A DNA stretch of 64,000 nucleotides from Glacieibacterium sp038211965 (GCA_038211965.1 JBBQVB010000001.1:30325-94324), one strand, 5' to 3'; shown: positions 35,239 through 46,911, counted from the first letter of the stretch. Made by a program: numbers and translations. The notes: a model not told the origin generated them from the letters alone.

Positions 35239-36339
35239 TCAGACGTTGAACCGGAAATTCAAGACATCGCCGTCGGCCACGACATACTCCTTGCCCTCCG
35301 AGCGGAATTTGCCCGCGTCGCGTGCGCCGGCCTCGCCGTTGCATGCGACATAGTCGGCATAGGCGATGGTTTCGGCGCGAATGAAGCCCTTCTCGAAGTC
35401 GCTGTGGATCGCGCCCGCCGCCTGCGGGGCCTTCGATCCGGCGGGCACCGTCCACGCCCGCGTCTCCTTGGGACCGACGGTGAAATAGGTCAGCAGGCCG
35501 AGCAGGTCGTACCCGGCCCGCACGACGCGCGCGAGGCCGGTCTCGGTCAGCCCGAGTTCGCTCAGGAAGTCGGGCCGGTCGGCGGGGTCCATCTGGGCGA
35601 TCTCGGACTCGATGGCGGCGCTGATGACCACCGAGCGCGCGCCCTCGCGCGCCGCACGCTCGGCGACGGCACGGCTCAGCGCATTGCCTTCGGCCGCATC
35701 GGCTTCGGCGACGTTGCAGACGTAGAGCACGGGCTTGGCAGTGAGCAGTTGTGCGGCGTGGAGCGCCTTGGCCTCCTCCTCGTCCCCCGGGATCGCGAGC
35801 CGCGCGGGCTTCCCCTCGCGCAGCAGGTCGAGCGCGCGGCCGAGGACGGCGGCGGCGACCTTGGCCTCCTTGTCGCCCTGCATGCCCTTCTTGGCGAGCG
35901 CGGGGACGCGCTTTTCGAGGCTCTCGAGGTCGCTCAGCATCAGTTCGGTCTCGACCGTCTCGGCGTCCGACAGCGGGTCGATCCTGCCCTCGACGTGGGT
36001 GACGTCGTCGTCCTCGAAGCAGCGCAGGACGTGGACGACGGCGTCGACCTCGCGGATATTGCCGAGGAACTGGTTGCCCAGCCCCTCGCCCTTCGACGCG
36101 CCGCGCACCAGCCCCGCGATATCGACGAAGCCGAGCTGCGTTTCGATGATCTTCGCCGAATGGCCGATCTTGGCCAGCACGCCGAGGCGCGGGTCGGGGA
36201 CTGGCACGTTCCCGACGTTGGGCTCGATCGTGCAGAACGGATAGTTCGCCGCCGCCGCGCTCGCGGTCTCGGTCAGCGCGTTGAACAGCGTCGACTTGCC
36301 GACGTTGGGGAGGCCGACGATACCGCAGCGGAAACCCAT
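35239..36339 (-). CDS. ychF: Redox-regulated ribosome-binding ATPase YchF
   Basis: Obg-family P-loop protein that prefers ATP and binds ribosomes. The 366-residue length is normal. It has Walker A GLPNVGKST, the DIAGLVRGAS motif, a coiled-coil insert near 130-200 and the TGS domain ending GDVLNFRFNV. The ATG overlaps the pth stop by one base, and rplY-pth-ychF forms an operon. Confidence 0.96.
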   Translation of the reverse strand: MGFRCGIVGLPNVGKSTLFNALTETASAAAANYPFCTIEPNVGNVPVPDPRLGVLAKIGHSAKIIETQLGFVDIAGLVRGASKGEGLGNQFLGNIREVDAVVHVLRCFEDDDVTHVEGRIDPLSDAETVETELMLSDLESLEKRVPALAKKGMQGDKEAKVAAAVLGRALDLLREGKPARLAIPGDEEEAKALHAAQLLTAKPVLYVCNVAEADAAEGNALSRAVAERAAREGARSVVISAAIESEIAQMDPADRPDFLSELGLTETGLARVVRAGYDLLGLLTYFTVGPKETRAWTVPAGSKAPQAAGAIHSDFEKGFIRAETIAYADYVACNGEAGARDAGKFRSEGKEYVVADGDVLNFRFNV

Positions 36340-36914
36340 TATTCGTCTCCTGAGGTGCGACGTGCCACCTCGTTCATGAACCGCGCATCGTCGCCCGCGA
36401 CGAGCCACGGCAACTCCGCCGCGACCGCGCCGAGCATGTCTGCCAACCAGTCGTGATCGGCCTTCGCGAAATTGCCCAGCACATGGCCGGTGACGCGGTC
36501 CTTGTGCCCCGGATGACCGATGCCCAGCCGGACGCGGCGGTACTCAGCCCCGACATGCGCGTCGATCGAGCGGATGCCGTTGTGGCCCGCCGCACCGCCG
36601 CCGGTCTTGACGCGTACTTTGCCGGGCGCGAGGTCGAGTTCGTCGTAGAACACCGTCAGCGCATCGCTCCCGAGCTTGAAGAAGCGCAGCGCCTCGCCGA
36701 CCGAGCGCCCGCTGTCGTTCATGAAGGTCGCGGGCTTGAGCAACAGCAGCTTCTCGCCGCCCACGACGCCCTCGGATGCGAAGCCCTGAAAGCGTACCCG
36801 CCACTTGTCGAAGCGCCACGACGCGTGGACCGCATCCGCTGCCATGAAGCCGACATTGTGACGATGCAGCGCGTGGGTCGCTCCGGGGTTGCCGAGGCCG
36901 GCGAAGATTTGCAC
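36339..36914 (-). CDS. pth: Peptidyl-tRNA hydrolase
   Basis: Releases tRNA from peptidyl-tRNAs that drop off the ribosome. The 191-residue protein has GLGNPG, the catalytic His in HRHNVGFM, KPATFMNDSG, YDELDLAPGKVR and GGAAGHNGIRSI. It starts with GTG at 36914, 24 bases after rplY. Confidence 0.96.
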   Translation of the reverse strand: MQIFAGLGNPGATHALHRHNVGFMAADAVHASWRFDKWRVRFQGFASEGVVGGEKLLLLKPATFMNDSGRSVGEALRFFKLGSDALTVFYDELDLAPGKVRVKTGGGAAGHNGIRSIDAHVGAEYRRVRLGIGHPGHKDRVTGHVLGNFAKADHDWLADMLGAVAAELPWLVAGDDARFMNEVARRTSGDE

Positions 36915-36938
36915 TTCACCGGCCCCGGCAAGTCAGGC

Positions 36939-37580
36939 TCAAGCGGGCGTCGCGGTCGCGGCAGCAGCGGCTGCGGCCAGCGCGTCGTCGGCGTCGGCGT
37001 CGGCACTGCGCAGCGCCGACGGTGCGACCACCGTCGCGATGGTGAAGTCGCGGTCGGTGATCACCGGCGTCACACCGGCGGGCAGGACGATCGCCGAGAT
37101 GTGGATCGAGTCGCCCAGATCCTTGCCAGCAAGGCTGATCTCGAGCTGATCGGGGATCGCGTCGGACGGGCAGTTCAGCTCGACCTCGTGGCGGACGATG
37201 TTGAGCGTGCCGCCGCGCTTGATGCCGGGCGACTTGTCCTCGTCGGTGAAGTGGACGGGGACCTGCACGGTGATCGTGCCGCCCGCGGCGAGGCGCAGAA
37301 AATCGACGTGGATCGGACGGTCGCTGACGACGTTGAACTGGACGTCGCGAGGCAGCGTGCGATGAACCGTGCCGTCGAGATCGAGCTCGACGACCGAGTT
37401 CATGAAATGGCCGGTGTGGAGGAGCTTGGTCAGCTCCTTTTCGGGCACGTGGATCGTCACCGGGGTCTGCTTGTCGCCGTAGATCACGGCGGGAACGCGT
37501 CCGGTCAGTCGCACGGCACGAGAGGCTCCCTTGCCTGCCCGTTCGCGCACCGCCGCCGCGAGTTGCATCGCTTGGCTCAT
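36939..37580 (-). CDS. rplY: 50S ribosomal protein L25/general stress protein Ctc
   Basis: A 213-residue 5S rRNA-binding protein of the long (Ctc) type: an N-terminal L25 domain (RLTGRVPAVIYG) followed by the TL5-like beta domain. The tail is an Ala/Asp/Thr run (ADADADDALAAAAAAATATPA region), which is probably disordered. It is the first gene of rplY-pth-ychF. Confidence 0.95.
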   Translation of the reverse strand: MSQAMQLAAAVRERAGKGASRAVRLTGRVPAVIYGDKQTPVTIHVPEKELTKLLHTGHFMNSVVELDLDGTVHRTLPRDVQFNVVSDRPIHVDFLRLAAGGTITVQVPVHFTDEDKSPGIKRGGTLNIVRHEVELNCPSDAIPDQLEISLAGKDLGDSIHISAIVLPAGVTPVITDRDFTIATVVAPSALRSADADADDALAAAAAAATATPA

Positions 37581-37835
37581 GTTGGTGCTCCTAGTGTTGT
37601 TGCCCCGCGCGCCTCCAGGGATGCGGGCGCGGGAGCGGGGCCTATAGGGGTGGCCGCGCGCGAAGGCAACCCGCTGCAAAGTTTCATGTCGCAAAGGTTA
37701 ACAAAACGAAAAGATCGCTTGCCTGTCGTCGTCGAGATCGTTACGCATACGATGCAGGTCATCGCGCGCCGTCCCATACGGTGCGTCGGGTGGGCAATGC
37801 AGCGGATGATTTTTGCAATCGAGGGGCAAGTCACA

Positions 37836-38534
37836 ATGAAAACATCGGGTTACATACTGGCGTCGGCGCTCGCGCTGATCGCCGCCGCCGCACCGGCGAC
37901 CGCCGCCAATCTCGTCGTCAACGGCTCGTTCGATGCCGATGCGACCGCCACGAAGATCGGCTTCCAGGGCAATGTCACCGGCTGGAGCGGCGGTGGCGGA
38001 CTGACCTTCCTCGCCCCGCCCGGTTCGGCAGATGATCTCAACCAGTATCTGGCGGTTTACGGGCCGTTTCCTGTCACGAGCCCCGACGGCGGCAACTTCA
38101 TTCTCGCCGATGGCGATCCGAACTACGCTGGCGCGTTCTCGCAGACCATCTCGGGCCTGACGATCGGTCAGAATTACACGCTCAACTTCTACCAGGCAGC
38201 GGGGCAGCAGGCTGGCTTCGGCGGTCCGACCACCGAGCGTTGGTCGGTGAGCTTCGGCGGCGACAACTGGCTGTCGAACGAATTCCAGCTGCCCCAGGGC
38301 GGCGTCGGGCCATGGCAGGCGCAGTCGCACACCTTTACGGCGACGGCGACGTCGCAGGTGCTGAGCTTCCTCGCCAGCGGCACACCGGGCGGCGCGCCGC
38401 CGATTTCGTTCCTCGACGGCGTCAGCCTCGAAGCCGCGGTTCCCGAGCCGGCGACCTGGGCGCTGATGCTCGGTGGCTTCGGCCTCGTCGGTGGCGCGAT
38501 GCGTCGCCGGACAGTGGCGACCGTCGCGGCCTGA
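37836..38534 (+). CDS. PEP-CTERM sorted exported protein
   Basis: A 232-residue exported protein. The signal peptide ends near residue 23 (AAPATA) and the mature N-terminus (NLVVNGSFD) starts a beta-sandwich typical of carbohydrate-binding-like or DUF642-type PEP-CTERM proteins. The C-terminus has the sorting signal: VPEPATWALML, a hydrophobic helix and then RRR. Such proteins are processed by an exosortase and are linked to extracellular polysaccharide. No exosortase gene is in the window. The 255 bases upstream are shared with rplY and hold no other gene I can see. Confidence 0.88.
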   Translation: MKTSGYILASALALIAAAAPATAANLVVNGSFDADATATKIGFQGNVTGWSGGGGLTFLAPPGSADDLNQYLAVYGPFPVTSPDGGNFILADGDPNYAGAFSQTISGLTIGQNYTLNFYQAAGQQAGFGGPTTERWSVSFGGDNWLSNEFQLPQGGVGPWQAQSHTFTATATSQVLSFLASGTPGGAPPISFLDGVSLEAAVPEPATWALMLGGFGLVGGAMRRRTVATVAA

Positions 38535-38595
38535 TCTCGGGATCGAGGCAAACGTGAGCGGCGGCGCGGGGCAACCCGCGCCGCCGTTCGCGTTG

Positions 38596-39450
38596 TTAGG
38601 GCAGCCGCTCGACCTGCAGCCCCTTCCCCGTCAGCATCGCCTGCACCGAATCGGGACCCGCGAGGTGCGCCGCGCCGACCGCGACGAAGACCTTGCCGGG
38701 CTGCGCCAGTCGCGCCGCGATCCAGTCGGCCCAGCGCGCATTGCGCTCCTTGAGCAGGACGCGCGCCAGCACCGGCGTGGCGCGCAGCGAGTCGCCGAAA
38801 TCGGCAGCGATCGCGTCAGTGTCGCCCGCCTGCCACGCCGCGATCAGCTTCGCGGTATCGGCACGCGCCGTCGCGACATCGTCGACGGTCGCGTCGAGCA
38901 GCGCGCGCTGATCGGTCTCGGGCAAGGTGTCGAAATAGCCGAGCTGTTGCGCCGGGGTCTCGAGCCCGACGACCGGCTTGCCCGCACGCCCTGCACGCGC
39001 CGTCAGCGTCGCCTCGACCCCGTCCTCGGGGGCAAGGCCGAGCTTACCCAGCGTCGCGTCGCCGAGGACGATCGCCGCGTACCACGTCTCCTCACGGTCG
39101 AGCGCGTCGATCGCGAGGCCGGTGTCGCGCACCGCCTGCAGCAGATTGGCCCGGCGCGAGGGCGCGACGCGCGTCTCGAGCTTGGGCAGCTTCGGCGAAT
39201 AGGCGAGGCTGGCGATCAACTGGCCGAGCACGCCGCGATCGTCGGGGATTACGGTCTCGAGCACGAGCGTGTCGGCAGCATCCACGCGCGCGCCGATCCG
39301 CGGCGTCAGCCACGCAGTTGCGGCGGGCAGCGCGTGGACGGTACCGAACAGGACGATCTCGGTGTCGGCATCGGCGATCCGCCAGAGCCCCGGCGCGGCG
39401 GTCGCCGAGCTGGCGGCAACGAGGGCGAATACGGCGGCGAGCGTGCGCAT
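38596..39450 (-). CDS. TraB/GumN family protein
   Basis: A 284-residue exported protein with a signal peptide of about 18 residues. It has the TraB/GumN signature: FGTVHALP near the start, a conserved Glu in LVLETVIPD, the central GLETPAQQL and the C-terminal VAVGAAHLAGPDSV. These are Tiki-like metalloprotease-fold proteins; activity in bacteria is mostly unproven. The usual GxxH motifs are present. Confidence 0.85.
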   Translation of the reverse strand: MRTLAAVFALVAASSATAAPGLWRIADADTEIVLFGTVHALPAATAWLTPRIGARVDAADTLVLETVIPDDRGVLGQLIASLAYSPKLPKLETRVAPSRRANLLQAVRDTGLAIDALDREETWYAAIVLGDATLGKLGLAPEDGVEATLTARAGRAGKPVVGLETPAQQLGYFDTLPETDQRALLDATVDDVATARADTAKLIAAWQAGDTDAIAADFGDSLRATPVLARVLLKERNARWADWIAARLAQPGKVFVAVGAAHLAGPDSVQAMLTGKGLQVERLP

Positions 39451-39543
39451 CGCGTCGCTCTAGTCGCATCGCCGCGGCGGCGCGAGAGCAGCGGCGATTT
39501 CGGCGTTGCGGAACCTTGGACCGCCGCGCCGCTTTTCGGGGTA

Positions 39544-40476
39544 ATGTTCGATCCCTCCGCTGATGGCGCGCTGCTCGACCTGCTTACGGCGCTCGAGGCC
39601 GTCCGATATGAGTTCGTCACGCCGACGCCCGCGACGCATGCGCGTGTCCTCGCGCGCAGCAACCGCGGGCAGACGGTGCGCGACCTGCTCGGTTGGAACC
39701 GGATCGTGCCGCCCGCGTGCTTCGACGGCGGGTTGCGTGTGGCGATCGAGCGTGCGGGAATCGTCGAGGAGACCGGAGACGGCTGGCGCAGCAAGATCCG
39801 CGTCACCCGCGCGCGCGGGCGCCTGTTCGTCCACTCGGCGTTCCCGACCGATGCCGCCGACGCGGTCTTCTTCGGCCCCGATTCGTACCGCTTCGCCGAT
39901 TTCATCGTCGCGGAGCTGGCGCGCGACTCGGTGTGCCGCAACGTCGTCGATGTCGGCACGGGAAGCGGCATCGGGGTGATCGTCGCAGCGGGCCTCGCCA
40001 GTCCGGCGGCGCTGGCAATGACCGACATCAACCCCGCCGCGCTGGCGTGCGCGCGGATCAACGCCGCGCACGCCGGGCTGCGCGTCGACGCGCTGCTCGG
40101 GGCCGGCCTCGCTGGGTTCGCCGGACAAGTCGACCTTGCGCTCGCCAACCCACCCTATCTGATCGACGAGAGCGAGCGCGCCTATCGCCACGGTGGCGGG
40201 ATGCTCGGGGGGCAGTTGTCGCTCGACCTGAGCGTCGAGATCGCCGCGCGGCTCAGCCCCGGCGGACGGCTGCTACTCTACACCGGCAGCGCGATCGTCG
40301 ATGGCCGCGATGCATTTCAGGGCGCGCTGCGCGCTGCGGCAACGGCCGCGGACTGCACGCTGCGCTACCGCGAACTCGATCCCGACGTATTCGGCGAGGA
40401 ACTCGACCGCCCCGCCTACCGCGATGCGCGCGTCGAGCGCATCGCGGCAGTGGGGGCGGTGCTGACGCGGCGCTGA
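39544..40476 (+). CDS. Class I SAM-dependent methyltransferase (HemK-like NPPY type)
   Basis: A 310-residue protein with a helical N-terminal domain (1-120) and a Rossmann methyltransferase domain. Motif I is VVDVGTGSGIGVI and the catalytic tetrad NPPY is in LALANPPYLID, as in enzymes that methylate amide or exocyclic nitrogens (PrmC, PrmB, RlmG). The N-terminal domain is unlike PrmC, so the substrate is uncertain. The ATG at 39544 is chosen because earlier frame lies in the divergent region. It converges with ftsH with no gap. Confidence 0.8.
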   Translation: MFDPSADGALLDLLTALEAVRYEFVTPTPATHARVLARSNRGQTVRDLLGWNRIVPPACFDGGLRVAIERAGIVEETGDGWRSKIRVTRARGRLFVHSAFPTDAADAVFFGPDSYRFADFIVAELARDSVCRNVVDVGTGSGIGVIVAAGLASPAALAMTDINPAALACARINAAHAGLRVDALLGAGLAGFAGQVDLALANPPYLIDESERAYRHGGGMLGGQLSLDLSVEIAARLSPGGRLLLYTGSAIVDGRDAFQGALRAAATAADCTLRYRELDPDVFGEELDRPAYRDARVERIAAVGAVLTRR

Positions 40477-42366
<1,890 letters not shown>

Positions 42367-42456
42367 GCGGACAAGCCTTCACAAAGACGGGCACTGACCC
42401 GTCGTCGTAACATAGATAAGCGTCCTGCGCAGCGGCGCAATCCGCGGTCGTTCGAC

Positions 42457-43398
42457 TTAACGGCCGGAATGGCGTGGTGCGACGTTGCGGAACGTCCAAT
42501 GGAGCGTCCCGCGCGCCTCGACGCGCCCGAGTGTCGCTGTCGCGCCGCGATCGAGGCGCGCGATCAGCCGCGTGACCTCGGGTCCATCGGGCGGCGCGCC
42601 GAGCTGGCGCAGCGCGCGTTCGGCAAGTCGGCGGCGCAACGCGGCAGGCAGGCCGACGGCATCGACTACCACACCGTCCGTGGTGATTTCGACGCGACTG
42701 TCCCATGCGAGATCTGCGGCCCAATCGAGTGCGGCTTCGGCGTCGCCAAGGTGAGCGGCTGCCCCAGCCAGTCGCACCGGGTCGAGCCACGGTGTCGCAG
42801 CGAGGAGCGCCCGCGCCTGCGTCCGGTCGTGGCGCGGATCGCGATTGGCGGGGTCGTCGACAGGCACAAGGCCCGCCGCCGCGACGACCGCCGCGAGTTC
42901 GGCACGCCGCAAAGTGAGCAGCGGGCGCAGCAGCGTCACCCCGCGCCCGATAGCGCGCGAGGGCCGGATACCCGCCAGCCCGCCGATGCCACTGCCGCGC
43001 GCCAGCCGGAGCAGCAGCGTCTCGGCCTGATCGTCGGCGTGGTGTGCCGTCAGCAGCCACGCGACGTCGTGATCGGCGCACCAGTCGCGCATCAGGGTAT
43101 AGCGGGCGTCGCGCGCCTCGGCTTGCAGGTTGGCGACAGGCTTCGGCCCCGTCCAAGCTAGCGTCGCGTGAGGAATGCTGCGCGCCGCGCAGACCCCCGC
43201 AACCAGCGCCGCCTCGTCCGCCGACCCCGCGCGCAGCACATGATCGACGGTCAGCGCGCGGACCCGCGCGCCGTACGCCGCGTGTGCGAGGAGGAGGAGC
43301 GCCAGGCTGTCGGGACCGCCCGACACGGCGATGGCGAGCGCTTCGTCCGACCCGACGGCAAGCGACGCGACCGATGCAGCGAAAGCGACAGGCGTCAC
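42457..43398 (-). CDS. tilS: tRNA(Ile)-lysidine synthase
   Basis: Converts C34 of the CAU tRNA-Ile to lysidine, so that it reads AUA. The 313-residue protein has the PP-loop SGGPDS at 26-31, DHVLR and TAHHADDQAETLLLRL. It is the short form without the C-terminal domain of E. coli TilS, as usual in alphaproteobacteria. The GTG start overlaps the transporter stop (GTGA). Confidence 0.94.
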   Translation of the reverse strand: MTPVAFAASVASLAVGSDEALAIAVSGGPDSLALLLLAHAAYGARVRALTVDHVLRAGSADEAALVAGVCAARSIPHATLAWTGPKPVANLQAEARDARYTLMRDWCADHDVAWLLTAHHADDQAETLLLRLARGSGIGGLAGIRPSRAIGRGVTLLRPLLTLRRAELAAVVAAAGLVPVDDPANRDPRHDRTQARALLAATPWLDPVRLAGAAAHLGDAEAALDWAADLAWDSRVEITTDGVVVDAVGLPAALRRRLAERALRQLGAPPDGPEVTRLIARLDRGATATLGRVEARGTLHWTFRNVAPRHSGR

Positions 43399-44777
43399 GC
43401 CGCCGCCGGTACTGCCGCGCTATTCAATCGCGACGCGAGCGAGAATTTGAGGACGACGAACACCAGCCCCGCACCCCCCGCCAGCGCCGCGTGAAGCAGC
43501 CAGAAGGTCGTCGCGGGCATCGTCTCGAACAGTCCGCCGACCCAGCCGACGGTCGCATTGGCGAGGAAGAAGGTCATCGAGAACAGCCCGATGACCGTCG
43601 CCTCGATCGGCTTGGGGGCAAGCCGCGCGAACAACGCGAGGCCGACCGGCAGGACATGCGCGAAGGCGATCGAATTGACGAGGTGAAAGGCGAACGGCCA
43701 GAACAGCCCGATCTTGCCGCCCGGCGGCTGCGTCGCGGCGGCCATGTACAGGCACAGCATGCCGCCGACCGCGAAGCCGCAGCCGATGACGATCTTGGTC
43801 AGCTCGTCGGGCTCGTGCCAGCGCTTGCCGTACCAGCGGTAGAACAGCGCGACGATGGCGAGAAAGCTTACCGAGACGATCGCGTCGAGGGTGATCAGCC
43901 ATGTCGTCGGCAGCTTCTCGCCCATTAACGACAGCGCGAAATCGCGGTCGCCCCACAGCAGGTAGGCGTTGAAAATCTCCTGATTGGGGAGCAGCGACAC
44001 CGCCAGCACGGGGATGATCAGCAGGATGATCCCCAGCATCGTCCAGTCGTCGCGCGTCATCTTCGGTCGCGGCGCGGCATCGCGGACCTTCGCGTCGAAA
44101 TGCTCGGGCGGCAAATACCGCTGTCCGGCGAGGTAGATCGCGATGCCGATCAGCATCCCGACACCCGCCGCGCCGAACCCCCAGTCCCAGCCGATCTTCT
44201 CGCCGAGTGTGCCCGTCACCAGCGGCGAGATGATGACGCCGGCATTGATCGCGAGATAATAAATCTGGAAGGCGTCGGCGCGGCGCAGGTCGTCGGGTCG
44301 GTACAGTGCACCGATCTGGCTGGCGAGGTTGCCCTTGAACAGCCCCGAGCCGAGCACCAGCGCGAGCAGCGCGAACAGGAAGCTGACCTCGAAGGCCATC
44401 AGGAAATGGCCGAGCGCCATCAGCAGCGCGCCCGCCAGCACTGCGCGGCGCTTGCCGAGCCAACGGTCGGCGATCATCCCGCCGAGCGTCGGCGTAAAAT
44501 AAACCAGCGCCGCGTAGGTCCCGAAAATCGCCGACGCCAGTGCCGCGCCATCGAGATTACCGAACAGCGCCCGGAAGCTGGCGAAAAAGGCGATATTCTC
44601 GACATGGCCGGGCAGCAGCAGTTGCTTCGCCATGTAGAGGACAAGCAGCGACTGCATGCCGTAGTAGGAAAACCGCTCCCACGCCTCGGTGAACGCCAGG
44701 TAGCCGAGCCCGCGCGGGTGGCCGAGAAAGGCGCGGTCGTGTGGCGGTGCGTCGCCCAGGGCCTCGGCGGCGGTCAC
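43395..44777 (-). CDS. POT-family proton-coupled oligopeptide transporter
   Basis: A 460-residue membrane protein with about 12-14 helices. It shows the POT/PTR signature: FTEAWERFSYYGMQSLL (ExxERF proton-coupling motif) near 28-45, a GGMIADRWLGKRR loop and the FxIxYLAINAG-like FQIYYLAINAG segment. It imports di- and tripeptides with protons. The GTG at 44777 lies four bases after cpoB and the stop overlaps tilS, so it is embedded in a cell-envelope operon where it is not usual. Confidence 0.9.
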   Translation of the reverse strand: MTAAEALGDAPPHDRAFLGHPRGLGYLAFTEAWERFSYYGMQSLLVLYMAKQLLLPGHVENIAFFASFRALFGNLDGAALASAIFGTYAALVYFTPTLGGMIADRWLGKRRAVLAGALLMALGHFLMAFEVSFLFALLALVLGSGLFKGNLASQIGALYRPDDLRRADAFQIYYLAINAGVIISPLVTGTLGEKIGWDWGFGAAGVGMLIGIAIYLAGQRYLPPEHFDAKVRDAAPRPKMTRDDWTMLGIILLIIPVLAVSLLPNQEIFNAYLLWGDRDFALSLMGEKLPTTWLITLDAIVSVSFLAIVALFYRWYGKRWHEPDELTKIVIGCGFAVGGMLCLYMAAATQPPGGKIGLFWPFAFHLVNSIAFAHVLPVGLALFARLAPKPIEATVIGLFSMTFFLANATVGWVGGLFETMPATTFWLLHAALAGGAGLVFVVLKFSLASRLNSAAVPAAA

Positions 44778-44781
44778 GCGC

Positions 44782-45687
44782 TCACGCCTTGCACTTCGCC
44801 GTCACACGCGCCTTTGCCGCCGTGTCCTTGAGCGCGGGGCTGAGCTTCTCGCCGTATACCGCGTCGAGCTCGTTGAGCGACCGGCACGCCTGCTCGGGCT
44901 TCTTGAGGTCGATCAGCGCCTGGCTGAGACCGAGCAGGCTGTCGGGTGCACGCGTGCCCTTGGGGTATTTCTGGTAGCCGTCGAGGTATGCCTTCGCGGC
45001 CTGCGCCGGAGCCTTCTTGCCGGCGTAGGTCTTGCCCAGCCAGTACTGCGCGTCGGAAGCGCGGGGCGACTTCGGGTGCGCCGCGAGGAAGTCAGTCAGC
45101 GCGCTCTCGGCATCGTCCCACGCCTTCGCCTGAACGAGCGCGTAGGCGACCTTCCACTGCGCGTCGGGCGAGGCAGGGGGCGATGTGGCAGGCGACGGGA
45201 CCGGGTCGGCGGCGATGCTCTTTTGCGCGGTACGCGGCGGCTTGCCAGTCGGAGTCGCGGTGGCGGGCGTTGCCGCATCCGACACCGCCGCAGCGGAAGG
45301 CGGCCGCGCGCCGCCCTCGAGCGCCCCGATCCGGAACTCGGCATCGCCGCGAAACTTGGTCAGCGCCTCGTCGAGCTGGCGCAGCTTGTTCTGATTCGCC
45401 TCGACCTGCCCGGTCAGCGTGCGCAGCTGGCCTTCCAGCTCGCCGACGCGCGCTGTCAGGTCGGTCAGCGGCGCGCTCGCGGGTGTACCCTGCGGCTCGG
45501 CGGGGGCGGGCGCGGCAGGCGCGATCTCGGGCTCGAAATAGCGCGCATCGCCGCCGGGGAAGACCTTGCGCTGCACCGCCTTCATCTCGGATTCGAGGCG
45601 CCCGACGCGCTTGTCGACCGCGTCGGCGGATTGCGCCGCGGCGGGCACGGCGAGCAACAGCGCCAGCGCGCCGAACAGTAATTTCAT
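44782..45687 (-). CDS. cpoB: Cell division coordinator CpoB (YbgF)
   Basis: Periplasmic protein that links the Tol-Pal machine to septal peptidoglycan synthesis. The 301-residue protein has a signal peptide of about 18 residues, an N-terminal coiled coil (VDKRVGRLESEMKAVQRKV and the ELEGQLRTLTGQVEANQNK region), a Pro/Ala linker and C-terminal TPRs (about 185-290). The ATG at 45687 overlaps the upstream stop (ATGA). The rest of tol-pal is not here. Confidence 0.92.
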   Translation of the reverse strand: MKLLFGALALLLAVPAAAQSADAVDKRVGRLESEMKAVQRKVFPGGDARYFEPEIAPAAPAPAEPQGTPASAPLTDLTARVGELEGQLRTLTGQVEANQNKLRQLDEALTKFRGDAEFRIGALEGGARPPSAAAVSDAATPATATPTGKPPRTAQKSIAADPVPSPATSPPASPDAQWKVAYALVQAKAWDDAESALTDFLAAHPKSPRASDAQYWLGKTYAGKKAPAQAAKAYLDGYQKYPKGTRAPDSLLGLSQALIDLKKPEQACRSLNELDAVYGEKLSPALKDTAAKARVTAKCKA

Positions 45688-46700
45688 CTTGGCATGGCTC
45701 CGGCAGCGGGCGGCGCGAGGCGCGCGAGCAAGGCGTCGGGGGCGAGGCTGACGTTCTTGACGGTTTCGACAGGTCCGCCGAGCGGCGGTACGGCGCGTCC
45801 CGCAACGGTGATGCGCAGCGCCCCCGCGCGGCCCGTCCACAGTCGTGCGCCGGCTTCTCCCGGCGGCACGTCGTAGCGCTCGCCCTTGGCGAGCACGCCG
45901 GTCTTGAGCGACGCGACGCGCCCGGTCGCGGGGTCGATGTGCGTGATCCTGATCCAGGCGTCGTCGCCGGCAACGATGGTGACGCCGCTACCGGTCGCAA
46001 CGCGCGCGGCGGGGTTCGCTGCGACGGCAGGCGCGACGGGCGGCGGTGCGAGGCCGACGTCGGGAACGGCGGTGGTCGTGGGCTTGGCATGAGCCGGGGC
46101 GACGCTTGCACTGTCGGCGAGCGCCGTCGTCGGGTCGGCAGCGCCAGCGGCGGCGGAAGCGTCGACCGATGGCGGCGCGACCGAAGGCGTCGCGACCGGC
46201 GGTGCCGGGGTCGTCGCCGGCGCGACCGCAGTCTCGGCGGGTGTCGACTCGTCGAACCACCCCGCACCGTACGCACCCAGTCCGCCGAGCAGCAGCACCA
46301 GTGCCGCGACGCTCAGCGCCACCAGTCCGCGCGGCGGTAGGCGGCGCTCGTCGAGCGGCTGAAGCGGCACCATCGCGGGCGTGTGCGGGGTCTTCGAGGT
46401 TTCGGCCTTGAAGCGTGCCGAAGCATCGCCGGGGTCCATGCCGACAGCGCGTGCGAACGACTTCACGAAGCCGATCGCATAGGGCAGCGCGGGCAGTTCG
46501 TCGTGTGCGTCGGTTTCGATGGCGCGCAGATGGCGCAGCGGGACGCGCGTCTCGCGCGCGATCTCGGTCAGGTCGAGGCCCGCCGCCACGCGCGCCGCCG
46601 CCAGCCGTGCCCCGATCCGCTCGGGTGCGCGGCCATAGCCCGACGGCCCCTCACGCGCCTCGACGTTCGTCGCCGAACCGTCCGCTTCCGCTGTTTCCAC
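45684..46700 (-). CDS. RodZ-like helix-turn-helix membrane protein
   Basis: A 338-residue bitopic protein: a cytoplasmic HTH_25 domain (IGARLAAARVAAGLDLTEIA to about residue 95), one helix near 125-148 (VALSVAALVLLLGGLGAYGAG), a Pro/Ala linker and a periplasmic DUF4115 beta domain (DDAWIRITHID, GVLAKGERYDVPP). This is the architecture of RodZ, which couples MreB to cell-wall synthesis. The start is GTG at 46700. Confidence 0.85.
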   Translation of the reverse strand: METAEADGSATNVEAREGPSGYGRAPERIGARLAAARVAAGLDLTEIARETRVPLRHLRAIETDAHDELPALPYAIGFVKSFARAVGMDPGDASARFKAETSKTPHTPAMVPLQPLDERRLPPRGLVALSVAALVLLLGGLGAYGAGWFDESTPAETAVAPATTPAPPVATPSVAPPSVDASAAAGAADPTTALADSASVAPAHAKPTTTAVPDVGLAPPPVAPAVAANPAARVATGSGVTIVAGDDAWIRITHIDPATGRVASLKTGVLAKGERYDVPPGEAGARLWTGRAGALRITVAGRAVPPLGGPVETVKNVSLAPDALLARLAPPAAGAMPR

Positions 46701-46846
46701 GCACGTATCCTCTGGCCCCCGCCGCGCTGACCCAAGCCAAAGCTTCCACCGCAGGGGCTAACGGAGGCACCGTCGCGCGGGGGCCGCGCCAAGTCAACGG
46801 TACCCGCCCCTGCGACGAACCGTTTGGGCGCGTTTCTCGGTAAACC

Positions 46847-46875
46847 TTGTTGCGCCGCACAAACCCCGCTATGGC
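46847..46875 (+). promoter_or_regulatory. Candidate sigma70-like promoter for typA
   Basis: TTGTTG and TATGGC are spaced by 17 bases and end 36 bases before the typA start. The 211-base divergent region between the RodZ-like gene and typA contains no other gene I can support. Confidence 0.4.
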
Positions 46876-46911
46876 CCCGCGCACATTCCCTGTTATTCGA
46901 AAGTCCCCCGC

